Assembly (NCBI GenBank): GCA_001466705.2
Contig: LATX02000003.1
Coordinates: 118,487-182,486, forward strand
Length of the DNA: 64,000 bases
From: Moniliophthora roreri
Taxonomy: Eukaryota; Basidiomycota; Agaricomycetes; Agaricales; Marasmiaceae
Direction: 5' to 3'
Shown: in pieces, positions 52,509 to 62,247 of the stretch
Layout of the letters: the number at the start of each line of letters is the position of its first letter
Position numbering within the stretch: position 1 is the stretch's first letter
Notes under the pieces: generated by a model
The model's input: the letters and a program-made list of their open reading frames with translations, nothing else
Databases searched by the model: none
Told to the model about the DNA's origin: nothing
Translations under genes and position numbers: made by a program

Positions 52509-53786
52509 TTAAAAACCCTCTTTTCCCATGAGATCAAAGATCTCCTCTTGTTCTCCTTCCCCTTGTTCGGCGATAAGCGCGCGGATTTTGGTGAAAGCTT
52601 CTCGTGGCGAGAGCTTCTTGGGTTCGTATTTGGGTGGTGGGGTTTGTTGTGCTTGTCCTTTGAGGGGACAATCTCCTGAGACGTGACCGGTCTTTGCACA
52701 ACAGAAACACTTCCCTGCGACCATGTAATCTTTCCTGTCAGATTCGGACAATAGTTGTCCGATCGTCACTTCCTTTTCTTTTCAAACGATCTTCGGCTTG
52801 GTCGGTTCTCTCTTCTTCCTATTGGCCATGACCAATTTGTACTGGTTGTCGTATTTGATCGCCAGTTTGTACCATTCATCCAAGGTTTCGGGTTCTCCCT
52901 CCGTTCGGAGCATGATCTTAGTCTGTAAAGATTCCGGGAGTCCTTCTCTAAAAAATCTCATGAGAGCTTCATCGTCGTATTTGGTGTCCATCGCGATAAG
53001 GCGGAATCGATTGACATATTCGTCAGCCCTATCCGTCATTCTGATTTGTTCAATTTTGGTCTGTGCTTCTCTGACAACGTTGACGGGTTGCCATTCTGCT
53101 CGGAATCTCTGTTTGAAACTGCTCCAAGTTTCTTCGGCAGCCTTCTTCTTTTCTACGGAGTCATCATCTTCAGGGAAAATTTTCATCGTCTCCCTCTGCT
53201 TCCATTCACTGGTGTTTCCCTTAACCAGCGACAAGAGAAGCATCTTCTTCTTTTCATCCGTGTTTGCTTTAACCGGGTTCATCGCGAAATACAGTTCGAG
53301 ATCTAAGAGGAAGCGGCGGGGGTCCGATTGTTTTCCCAAGAAAGGGTCCGGTGTTGGTCCTTTACTGGCTTCGTCTTTTTTGTCATCAATAGTCTGTAAT
53401 ACTGCCGTGGAAATAGTTCGGGCCCATTGTTCGTCGGTGTCATCATGTTCTACCTTCGGTTTGACGTCTGAAGCAGCAGCAGCACTTCCACTGGGGGTCG
53501 TCATTTCTGGAGTTGGAGTATGGAAAATATTTCGGTATTCGGCAAATGGGTCGGTTTCGGAAGGCTTAGCTTCAGTTTCTGTTCTTTCTGTTTGGAGACT
53601 TTCAACTGCTCCTCTCCGTTGGCTACGAGTAATTCGGCGTGGAGTCTGGTCAGGGTCAGGGTTCAGTAGTTGTTCGGCTACTTCGAGTTGATCGTCAAGA
53701 TCAGCTTCTTCGGCTGCCGTAAAGGGAGCCTTCGGGGGAGTCGTGTTTCGATAAGCGGTGGTGCCTAAACCTGGGTAGGTCGGCAA
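52509..53786 (-). pseudogene. gag: Element B3 gag, one nonsense codon
   Basis: It starts at 53786 ('MPTYPGLGTTAYRNTTPP'). The body matches B2 gag: 'DPFAEYRNIFHTPTPEMT', 'LLDLELYFAMNPVKANTD', 'YVNRFRLIAMDTKYDDEA'. One TGA near 52782 ('PTKPKIV*KEKEVTIG') replaces the Arg codon found in B2. The knuckle reads CFCCAKTGHVSGDC, so the basic Arg residues of B2 are lost by transitions but the CCHC ligands are kept. It ends TAA at 52509-52511. Confidence 0.82.
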
Positions 53787-53789
53787 CGA

Positions 53790-53801
53790 TCAGCTTGACC
53801 T
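53790..53801 (-). other. Primer-binding site of element B3
   Basis: AGGTCAAGCTGA on the minus strand, two bases from the LTR edge (53804). Its complement lies in the LTRs of the family. Confidence 0.65.
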
Positions 53802-53803
53802 TT

Positions 53804-53984
53804 TGTTACGTTACTTGCGCAGCAACGACAACAACTCAACACCACTAAATGATGTGGAGTTACTTCGACAAGAAAGGAAGATTTCCTTCTTGAAGGAGTA
53901 AAGTTCAAGTTTGAGAGTTAGCTTTTAGAAAAGCTAAAGTTCAGAAGTTCGTTCGTTGGCTGAACACAAGTTTAATTAAACTAG
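53804..53984 (-). mobile_element. Partial 5' LTR of element B3, cut by gap
   Basis: The LTR end GTAACGTAACA followed inward by the PBS. The contig stops at the N at 53985. Confidence 0.75.
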
Positions 53985-53985
53985 N

Positions 53986-54447
53986 GTTCAATAGCTGTTC
54001 GGCTACTTCGAGTTGATCGTCAAGATCAGCTTCTTCGGCTGCCGTAAAGGGAGCCTTCGGGGGAGTCGTGTTTCGATAAGCGGTGGTGCCTAAACCTGGG
54101 TAGGTCGGCAACGATCAGCTTGACCTTTTGTTACGTTACTTGCGCAGCAACGACAACAACTCAACAACCACTATGACATAGCGGTGCTAAGTTGACAAAA
54201 GGAGCAAGTTCGAGTTCAAGTTCTCTAGCTTTCGCTAAAGTTCTGAGGGTTCAGTCGTTATGAGCAAGAGTTCCAAAGGGTTAACTAGGTCAAGCTGATG
54301 TAGCTTAGACCTGCAATCTATCTACTTATACAACGATTGTAGTCTACTAGTTGCATACAAACTGCTAGTGCGACATCGTTTGTTTAGTAAACAGAGTGTA
54401 CCTTTGACAAAATGATAAATAGGAACATGATATCAGAAGTGATGTCG
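53986..54447 (-). mobile_element. Fragment of another copy: gag start, PBS (54115-54126) and partial LTR (54129-54447)
   Basis: 53986-54128 repeats 53661-53803. The LTR part then differs from the neighbouring copies, so this short contig is a separate family member placed between two Ns. Confidence 0.7.
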
Positions 54448-54448
54448 N

Positions 54449-54916
54449 AAAGGAAGATTTCCTTCTTGAAGGAGTAAAGTTCAAGTTTGAGAGTTAGCTT
54501 TAGAAAAGCTAAAGTTCAGAAGTTCGTTCGTTGGCTGAACACAAGTTTAATTAAACTAGGTCAAGCTGAAGAGCTTAGACCCAGAAAACTATCTACTTAT
54601 ACATCCTTTGTAGTTACTCGTTTGGATACAAATGTGAGATCGACATCGTTGTTTATCAAACAAGTAGAAAGCAATGGAATATGGTAGAATGTCGACGAAG
54701 TTATAAATAAGTAATTTGACATCATAAGCGATGTCATCGGAAGGAGATGGAAACTAATGGAATAAGTGAAATCATTATGACGTTATAAGTATCGGAAAAG
54801 GGAGCTGGGAATGTGGACGAGTCCAGATGTTAAAGAGAAGCATAATGTTGGGCGCTAACTTGCCCAGAATAGTAATAAAGAAAAAGAAAAAGTGTTTAAT
54901 AAAAAAGTCTGTAACA
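54449..54916 (-). mobile_element. Partial LTR of element B-type copy, outer part
   Basis: It repeats 53871-53984 at its start and runs out to the LTR's outer end, TGTTACAGAC on the minus strand. It contains the self-primer motif at 54558-54569 (minus). It abuts the coding region of element C, which it appears to have entered. Confidence 0.7.
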
Positions 54917-55416
54917 CCCTCACCTCCGCAGGACCCGAACCTTCGACCACCGTTGACCCCAGAAATCTTCAGATGCCTGAAGCCACAGTTCCACCTGAGA
55001 GTGGAACATATCCCCGCGGTTGGAAGGGAGGTCGCACTCATGGAGTCAGGGGACGCGGCCAAGGACGAGGAGCGAGAGAACCGAACTCCTGGAAACGTCG
55101 AAGACCCACTGATAGTCAGCTTGAGAAGTCCGACTCTGGCTCCGACCCCGATGATGCAGCTCATCGACCGCGTCTCTGCCCTGTGTGCGGATTGGAGCGC
55201 CATTTCGCCAGACATTGCCCACAGTACATGTGTCGTCGATGCTTCAAGACTCAGCCTGGACATACATCTGGCTACTGCCCTGACCAACGAAGGTCTGGCC
55301 GCATTGCGCGTCGACGGTCTAATTTGGGCTCAGACTCTATGTTGGATGGTCGCCATTATGACGATGAGCGAAACTATAACGACGAACCCTACGACAATCT
55401 TGGAGGGGAATGTTGA
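54917..55416 (+). CDS. Element C ORF4 (zinc-knuckle-like protein), overlapping ORF5
   Basis: A Gly/Arg-rich leader ('GGRTHGVRGRGQGRGARE') precedes the Cys/His core 'LCPVCGLERHFARHCPQY' then 'MCRRCFKTQPGHTSGYC', a basic 'RRSGRIARRRSN' and an acidic end to TGA at 55414-55416. Frame is +2 relative to ORF5, as in A, B1 and B2. The Arg-Gly repeats look like an RGG-type RNA-binding tract, absent from A and B. Confidence 0.6.
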
Positions 55417-55648
55417 GATGTTGGTCAAGGAGTACAACAATGACGCGCAGTTATTGTTCATAGGAGTGGATCCAAGAAAGGTGAGATTGCTCTCAGTAGA
55501 AGAGCGGCTGGCTATGGGATGGCAGCCATCTTCAGACCCACCGGCAACTCCGATGATGGGAGTCATGGACAAGATGCCCGATGTGGATGACAGGCCGGAC
55601 ACGTCGTACGATTACAATACTGAATTGTATGGAGACGGAGAATCGTAA
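54917..55648 (+). CDS. Element C ORF5 (VWDDED/LCAEW-type protein), 5'-truncated
   Basis: The open frame runs through to TAA at 55646-55648. Conserved parts: 'QLIDRVSALCADWSAISP', 'RLSLDIHLATALTNEGLA', then 'QLLFIGVDPRKVRLLSVE'. It ends '[11 protein letters not shown]', a tail that in elements A and B closes ORF4 instead. The frame is broken upstream by the minus-strand LTR ending at 54916. No stops inside. The ORF apparently extending into the LTR is an artefact. Function is unknown. Confidence 0.6.
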   Translation, partial: PSPPQDPNLRPPLTPEIFRCLKPQFHLRVEHIPAVGREVALMESGDAAKDEERENRTPGNVEDPLIVSLRSPTLAPTPMMQLIDRVSALCADWSAISPDIAHSTCVVDASRLSLDIHLATALTNEGLAALRVDGLIWAQTLCWMVAIMTMSETITTNPTTILEGNVEMLVKEYNNDAQLLFIGVDPRKVRLLSVEERLAMGWQPSSDPPATPMMGVMDKMPDVDDRPDTSYDYNTELYGDGES

Positions 55649-55685
55649 GTAGGCAACCGGAGTTTGCCCCTTGTTGAGGGGGTAA

Positions 55686-56163
55686 TGTTACAGACTTTTT
55701 CCCTTATAGTACTTTCCTTTTCTTTCCTTCGATACTACCCTTATGCTTCCCCTTCCATTGGACCTTCTACACCTTCCCAGTCCCCATTTCCCTCTCACAC
55801 ATATGCTTCTCGCTTCATCAGACTCTTTACACTTTCCCAGTCCCCATTTGCCTATTCGTTTGTACTTATATTATTCATATCCCGATAGCTTCAGGAAACA
55901 TTAGATAAACACCGAACTCTTTGCTCTACTTACGTAGTTAGCGTTACAACGGTTGTACAGTATTTAAGCGCTCAAGCTGAGACTCTAAGTCTCCAGCTTG
56001 ACCTGGTTTATCAATAAGACTTGTGTCAATGCAGACATCGAAGGACCTCTGAACTTCAGCAACCGCTGAACGAACTCGAACTTGAACTTGTAACAATTAC
56101 TCGAGCGGAAGTTATACTTTGCTAAGGTAGTTGAATAGGCGTTGCTGCGCAAGTAACGTAACA
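55686..56163 (+). mobile_element. 3' LTR of element C
   Basis: 478 bp, TGTTACAGAC..GTAACGTAACA, preceded by the purine-rich GAGGGGGTAA. A TATTTAA box (55961-55967) lies 33 nt before the self-primer CAGCTTGACCT (55994-56004). Its insertion abuts the membrane-protein gene that follows. Confidence 0.8.
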
Positions 56164-57094
56164 CTCTCATAGTAGTCCCACCCCATGGATTTCTAAGCTC
56201 ATTGTTGAATCTACTTAGCTCCATCGCTGCTATGTGATATGGGGCTCATCCAAATAGATTGCATTCCCACTGATCTTTGTTATGCTTTCACTAGCTAGTA
56301 AGTCTTTCCTCATTGAATGCATTATCCAGCTCATTCTGGCACTGGTACTAGTCTGTGAAATTGTTGCTGCTGCTTTCAGAGTCATTGGTATCAGCAATGC
56401 TGCTGATCCAGCAAAAATCAGACTATACCGCCAGAGCAATACTATAGACAGTGCATTCTGGCTTGCAAATATGGCTGTTAACATAACTTTGACATTGCTC
56501 ACAGGTCAGTCCCATCTGATCCATGAAAACTGAACATTAACTTACTTCCTGTAGCTGGTCACATATGGTGGATCAGCCAAGAAGTACAGAAACATTTAGA
56601 ACCTGCTATTAAAACCAAATATAACACAATTGTAGCTATCATGTATGTTTTTCAACTCTCCTTTGATTTAGAGGACTCATTCTCACTTGACTTGTTAGCC
56701 TGAAGAGTGGAATTCTCTACTCTATCTTCCTCACTACTGCTGTTGTTTATGGATTATTGGCTGATCCAAAGGTTCTTGGTTCAGTGCCTTTTTCATTTTC
56801 AGTTGTTGTGTATCAGATTGCTGTATGTTCAACATTTTGTCCTTTATTATTATTAATTAACTCAAAATGCCACTTAAGGGAATTGCTCCAACATTGATTA
56901 TTATACGGGCAGCTGCTGGCAAAACTATTGAACAAACAAGCATGAACCAGGTTGTGTCATCTCTTCACTTTGCCAATAGAGCAGGTCCAGGATCTGGGAA
57001 TTTGAATACTGGATCACATGTACAGATGGTTGACATTGAAGCCAACCCATTAGCAGAGAGAACAGGAAATTCAGAGGAGGAAAAGGCTACATAG
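56164..57094 (+). pseudogene. Multi-pass membrane protein, basidiomycete type, 5' part missing
   Basis: Plus-strand exons separated by about 50-nt introns (starting near 56504, 56640 and 56824) encode hydrophobic segments: 'CIIQLILALVLVCEIVAAAF', 'SAFWLANMAVNITLTLLT', 'SGILYSIFLTTAVVYGLL', 'FSFSVVVYQIA', and then 'GIAPTLIIIRAAAGKTIEQT' with a hydrophilic C-terminus ending at 57092-57094. The layout matches the last four membrane spans of the seven-span proteins common in Agaricomycetes. The N-terminal spans are absent, and the LTR of element C sits right upstream, so the gene was probably cut by that insertion. The remaining exons have no stop, so loss may be recent. Function is unknown. Confidence 0.55.
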
Positions 57095-58020
57095 ACTATC
57101 TTGGATCACCTTAGTATCTACTCTACTATATATTGATGGTGTAAATAAATTCTACTCCTAAATTTGATTAATTCACAACCAGACTTATGCAGCACTTGTT
57201 TATACATGTTTTCAATGCAGAAAGAGCAAATACACCTAGAAACATTATGGATTTTTTATATGTGGACTACTCTATCTTTTATGAATCACCTGTGCCACTT
57301 CAGCATCCTTCATACTCAAATCATAAGCCTTAAATTTCACTAGTGCAGAAATCAATAGTCAACTTGCCATTAACAGATTCATGTTCTACAGATACATAGC
57401 TTGAAAAATACTGATTGCCAGTAGCTCTTCTACCTGAACAGCAATCTTACACACTCTGGTAATTGGTGGACAGTACCTCTCCTGCCTTCCACCTACAAAA
57501 CATGTCTTCTTTTATACCTTACAATATAAATAATCTAAAATGCTTGTCACATATAAAAATAAAACTCAGTTGGGTGCTAAATATTATATAAAACTGAGCT
57601 GTGTTTGGTAATATCTCTGTCACAGTGTCTGATTGTAGTCAGGCTTTATAGCTATAGACCTTTCCTTCCTTTTCTATAATAATGGTGTGGTCTTCTGACA
57701 CCAATTGTTTTCAACTTTTCTCTTGCAAAACAGCTCCCTTTCTGATTCCACTTGCAAATATTATACTTTCATGCCACTCTGCATGGTTCCTTCCTTCTCT
57801 GTCTACTGTCATCTGCTCTGTGGATGCATAATATGGTTCCTTTCTTGCTGCACAGAGAGGGTGTTGGTGTGGTATATATGAATATCCAGCTGTCCTCATA
57901 TATAGTCCAAGAAATATATCTACACTCTATTATCACTAATCTGAACCTCACTTGCCACAGTGGGCCATCAGAGTCTGATGGCAAGTACAAGTCTATTTTC
58001 TAGTGTTGTAACTTTCTGGG
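57095..58020. other. AT-rich intergenic DNA
   Basis: No gene or repeat recognised. Probable 3' UTR of the membrane protein at the start. Confidence 0.4.
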
Positions 58021-58025
58021 CTAAC

Positions 58026-58520
58026 TGTTACAATTCTCATACATCTGCAGACTTACCCCATTCTTTTCTTTGCTGACACTTGTAATTATTACATATTCTT
58101 CCCATTCTATCAGACATGTTCACCTTCTCAGTTCTCTTTTCTGTCTACTCTGTTGTACTTTCTTGATTATATGTTTCCTATTGCTATTGGACAATTACAC
58201 ATCCCCAGTTCCCTTTTCCTTCTACCTCTGTACTTGTATTGACACATATTCCAATTGCTTTGCAGTATAACACTTCTCTTTCAACCTACTAGTTAGAGAC
58301 AGTTACCTGAGATGTATTTAAACTAGAAGACCAGTGTTATAGCTCTCCAGCTTGACCTGGTTAAATCTATTTGTCTTTACTCAGACAGATTAGATCTTCA
58401 CAACCTCAGAGTCACTTCTGAGCAAACTCAAACTTGAACCTAGAACAGACTTTACTATTGAGATGTCATCTTTTTAGTTTAGTTTGTCATTGTTGTCTAG
58501 TAGAGACAAATAATGTAACA
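58026..58520 (+). mobile_element. Solo LTR of the chromovirus family, with CTAAC target duplication
   Basis: 495 bp, TGTTACAATT..AATGTAACA, flanked by CTAAC on both sides (58021-58025 and 58521-58525). TATTTAA (58315-58321) is 33 nt before CAGCTTGACCT (58348-58358). It lacks CpG almost entirely, so it is older than the 26-56 kb copies. No internal sequence remains, as after LTR-LTR recombination. Confidence 0.85.
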
Positions 58521-58525
58521 CTAAC

Positions 58526-60038
58526 AGATAATGAGAGTAAGTAGCAGAACAAACCAAACAAAAGTATCCATCAACATCTATCAGACTACTTTCTCACTCA
58601 CTTATACCTTCTATATAAGGAAAAATTGGCAGAAGAAGGTGAATCCTCATATTGGACTTGTATAATATATAACTATATTATTATCCCTTCATCAGTACAT
58701 AGATTGACCTTTGTGTGCCAAGCAAGCATTGAGGGAGTATTTATAATAGAGTCTCCAATTCAATTTCAATGTTTAGTATGACTGTATTTCTGCTAAATGT
58801 GGCCTCACAGGAACAAGGAGGCAACTTCAAGAATAAAGGAATCCAATCTGGTTGATTGCTTGATTGAGCATAACAAGACAGACTATCCTTGTTTTGCCTT
58901 GAACACAGTGGCTTTCCATAATGCACATCTGGTCAGGTAGAATCTTCTCTGGCAACTCTGGACTCCTGTTCCCTTAGTCCCTCCTGATGAGAAAAGGGCA
59001 AAACATAATACTCTGGCCAGCAAACAAAGTGCTCACACAATGAGGAAGGTTGAGAACACTAAGAAATGGCATGCCAAAGCATTAGAGAAGGGCAAGAAGG
59101 CACCTGCTAATGGCTCAAGTAACTCTCTGGAAGGTGAGCACTGTTGACACTCAGGAGTCAGCTGGGCCATCAGCATGGGCTACAGAGAGAAAAGTATGGC
59201 CAGAGCCTAAGCCAACTGTGAGAAAGAGGCAGAGGATAGAGAATGAAGATGAAGCAGCATGTTTTTTACACCTGTATACCTAGATTTCTATTGAAACAAC
59301 TGACATCACCTCCAAGATGAAATTATAACTGGTTACAGGATCTGTGTTTATCTGAAATCCAATTCAAGTAATACTGTAGCAGACTCTGCAGGTGAAAAGG
59401 CAGCCTTTATGCTGCAGCACATGCACTAAGCAGCTAATTTCACACAAATGTTGTCCTGTTATTGGAAAAGAACTAGGATTGAAATAGTTGGGTGATGTTG
59501 GTCCAATGTTCGCCTGATCTCAGTTTGACTTCAGGATCAAACCCAATCTGATAGTTTCCCCACACCTCAGACCTCTATTATAACACTTTGGTGGTGTATA
59601 TATGACTGTGTTGAACCTACCAACTCATAGTTCAATCAGAAGTCTATTCTGCCAAGTTATTTGTTATCTCTCGGTTCACCAGTTTGATATTTGGTAAGTA
59701 TGAAAAATAATTTGATATGACAACCAGTGAATAAAGAGAGGTCACAAAGTAAGAAATCCAGGAGAGTATGTATAGTAAACAAATGTTCCAGGAGGAAAAT
59801 GTATGCACATGGAATATGATATAGAGACAATCTGTCTTCAGAAATGGTTAAAGATTATTGCAGATCATTAGTGCAAGAATGAACATACCTGATGTAGTTA
59901 TAGCTATCTGTCACCTCTGCTGTTCCTGACCTTAGCTGCACACTTAACAGATATTGCTGATAGTGTCTACCAAGAAGGAATCAAGTTGAGAAACCTCAAG
60001 ATTTAATGGAATTACTACAGAACTCAGCATGAGGCAAT
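58526..60038. other. CpG-poor region with weak coding-like fragments
   Basis: Near 58985-59235 a plus-strand reading gives Lys-rich, protein-like fragments ('MRKVENTKKWHAKALEKG', 'VWPEPKPTVRKRQRIENE'), but with frame breaks and no recognised domain. Nothing else is supported. It ends at the N at 60039. Confidence 0.3.
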
Positions 60039-60039
60039 N

Positions 60040-61098
60040 TTAACCAAGCTCTCAAAGTGCTATCAATGGGATTTTAACTTCTACTTTACTTTTCTATGAC
60101 ATCTGCAAAGTGCAAGCTGCAGTCAAACAGTACAGAGGTACTTAGAGGAGACATCAAAACAGAAAGACGACTTAGAACAGGAACAATCATAGAACGATCC
60201 TCCTCTGAAGTCAATATATGGATCAGAGTCAAAGCAGGCAATCTCTTAATAAAGAATTCACTGGCGGCTAAACAATATGCGATAAGCAAACTAGGTACAA
60301 AGACTGCTTGGAAAGACAGAAATCACTTCTGAAGGACATCCACTACCTACAGACAGATACAATGAGACATATGAAGAATATCTAATGCACAAGAAATCCT
60401 AAATAAGACCGAGTGTGCATTGTCAAAGGAGATCGGAACAATAACAGCGTGTTCCGACCTTGGAAACTTTGGCATCTAGGTCTGGATACAGCCATCTGCT
60501 CATAGATACCTGACTTAGAAAAGAGAAAATACAAATTATAGAGTCTAGAATACCTGGAGACATAGATACCCATGTGGATATGGTCAGATACCCTAGTGGC
60601 CAGACTCTGTGACATCCGAATAATCCCTCTTTTAGTATCTCAGTCACTCATTTGTCATTTCTTGAATTATTGGACATTATTTATAATTTTCTGTAGATAT
60701 ATTCCTTGGACCATATATAAGGACAGCTAGATATTCATACATACTCAAGTAACTCTGCCCCCTCTGATTGTGAATACATGACAAGTTTGTTTGGTGTATA
60801 AATTTGTGTGCCATTCTAGTTTTGCTTCTTCACTTCAGGCCCTGGAGATTGGTTCTGAGTGACTCCAGAGAGATAGAAATCTGATAACGAACTTGCATCG
60901 TAAGAGACAAGAGTAACATCTTGAGTGCATTATAGCACTTTTCTAAGAGAAACTTTACACCAAGAAGGAGCCTTGGGCACTTGGAGTGTGGCCTGTGTGT
61001 GTATCAGGTTGTGACACACTTAGACAACAAACTGAGTTAGACTTTTGGAGGTTATCTTTTTGGGTAGTTTTCCACTAGTCTTATCTTAGACAAATTAT
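60040..61098 (+). mobile_element. LTR-like repeat R, copy 4 (5'-truncated at gap)
   Basis: It starts inside R directly after the N (60039), equivalent to about 15150, and ends at GACAAATTAT. Compared with copies 1 and 2, parts near 60480 and 61025 are deleted. The TATA-like ATATAAGGACAGC is near 60715. Confidence 0.6.
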
Positions 61099-61135
61099 TG
61101 GGCTCTAGCTTATTTAGTTGTGCAAGAGGCACAGG

Positions 61136-61807
61136 CTAACAACTGCATCTGCCATGCCTACCACCACTACCGCCTCCTCCTCTGCTGCTGGAAGGTGGGG
61201 GATCATCTCCACCACCACCACCAGGTCCATCACCAGGCACTCCGTCATCTCTGTCTCCTCCTTTCTCATCACCATCTCCATCTGGAGCTGGTTGGTGAGG
61301 CGGTGTGAAGTCTGCAATAGAGTCTTCTTCATCATCCTCCTTGTCCAGAGGTCCAGCCTGCTGACCAGTGTCCCCAGAACCGTCAGGGGCTCCCGAGTCA
61401 AGAGGTGATTTGAAGGAAGAAAACATGCTTGGCCGACCAAGATATTTGTTGGATCTGAATGTTAAAGGAAAAGGGGAAGAGAGAAAGCCTGTATGAGAGG
61501 ACTGGCATGAAAGGTGTGCAGAAATGGAGTTGTAAGTGAAAAGACTGCCTGATGACGGCCCAGTCCATGAGCCGCTGTCTTTGAGCAAATCCTGAATGAA
61601 GTCACTCTGCATTTGGAAAGTGGGTTTCATGCATGCAGTATGCTCTGCCTTACCTGAAGATGCAGGGACTCCTGCAGCTCGACGTTGCACCCGGAGATTG
61701 CAGTTGGCGTCTTGCTTTTGACATTGGGATTCAGCTCTAGTTAGTTGTTTGGCAGTGAAGGAAGTAGGAGCAGGAGATTGTGAACAGAAGGAAGAAAAGA
61801 GTTCCAT
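61136..61807 (-). CDS. Hypothetical protein with Gly/Asp/Pro-rich tail (possible gag N-terminus)
   Basis: 223 codons from 61807: '[18 protein letters not shown]', a middle part with '[18 protein letters not shown]', and a low-complexity tail of Asp, Gly and Pro ('[18 protein letters not shown]', '[18 protein letters not shown]'). No enzyme domain. Asp/Gly/Pro-rich tracts of this kind are common in the gag N-termini of agaric gypsy elements, and it lies next to repeat R, so a gag fragment is a good guess. A host gene is possible. CpG content is higher than in neighbouring repeats. Confidence 0.4.
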   Translation of the reverse strand: MELFSSFCSQSPAPTSFTAKQLTRAESQCQKQDANCNLRVQRRAAGVPASSGKAEHTACMKPTFQMQSDFIQDLLKDSGSWTGPSSGSLFTYNSISAHLSCQSSHTGFLSSPFPLTFRSNKYLGRPSMFSSFKSPLDSGAPDGSGDTGQQAGPLDKEDDEEDSIADFTPPHQPAPDGDGDEKGGDRDDGVPGDGPGGGGGDDPPPSSSRGGGGSGGRHGRCSC

Positions 61808-62247
61808 GATTCAGCAGTTGCAAGTGGAAAATACTGTTAGGACTATGCGAAAGATGAGAACGAGTATGGCCAAACAGCAAAGAGAGTGCCGTATGCCGAT
61901 CACCATATGAAGGAGAAGGGTTCACTGAAGCTATTGGCAACAGCACTACTGAACTATGGAGCCCAGCTGAGATGAAGAGTCTCTGCACGAACAAGATCGA
62001 GAGTGGAGTAGCAGGAGAAAGGAGAAGAGCATAGAACAATGTTAATTTTCCACTTGGGGTATATCAGTAGAGTACAGTGGTTTATATCTACTGGAAGAGA
62101 ATACAATGTGGAGAGCGTATGTAGTCCATGAGGACAATGACCAAGATGTCACTACAAGAAAACGTGTTGTAAGATGTACAATGGCAGAGATTAATGGAAT
62201 GTGTAGGTTATGACGGAGGAGATGCATAAGCATGTCTCGTACAGGTC
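61808..62247. other. Intergenic region between divergent genes
   Basis: No supported feature. It should hold the promoters of the minus-strand ORF and of the plus-strand gene at 62248. Confidence 0.35.

Noticed and set aside
51566..53691. Long plus-strand ORFs (up to 297 codons) across the gag genes at 51.6-53.7 kb
   Set aside because: These are antisense shadows of gag, rich in Ser and Leu as expected from reversing acidic/Lys-rich codons.
54827..54916. Upstream extension of the element C ORF into LTR sequence
   Set aside because: These codons come from a minus-strand LTR of another element. The homologous protein region starts only after 54916.
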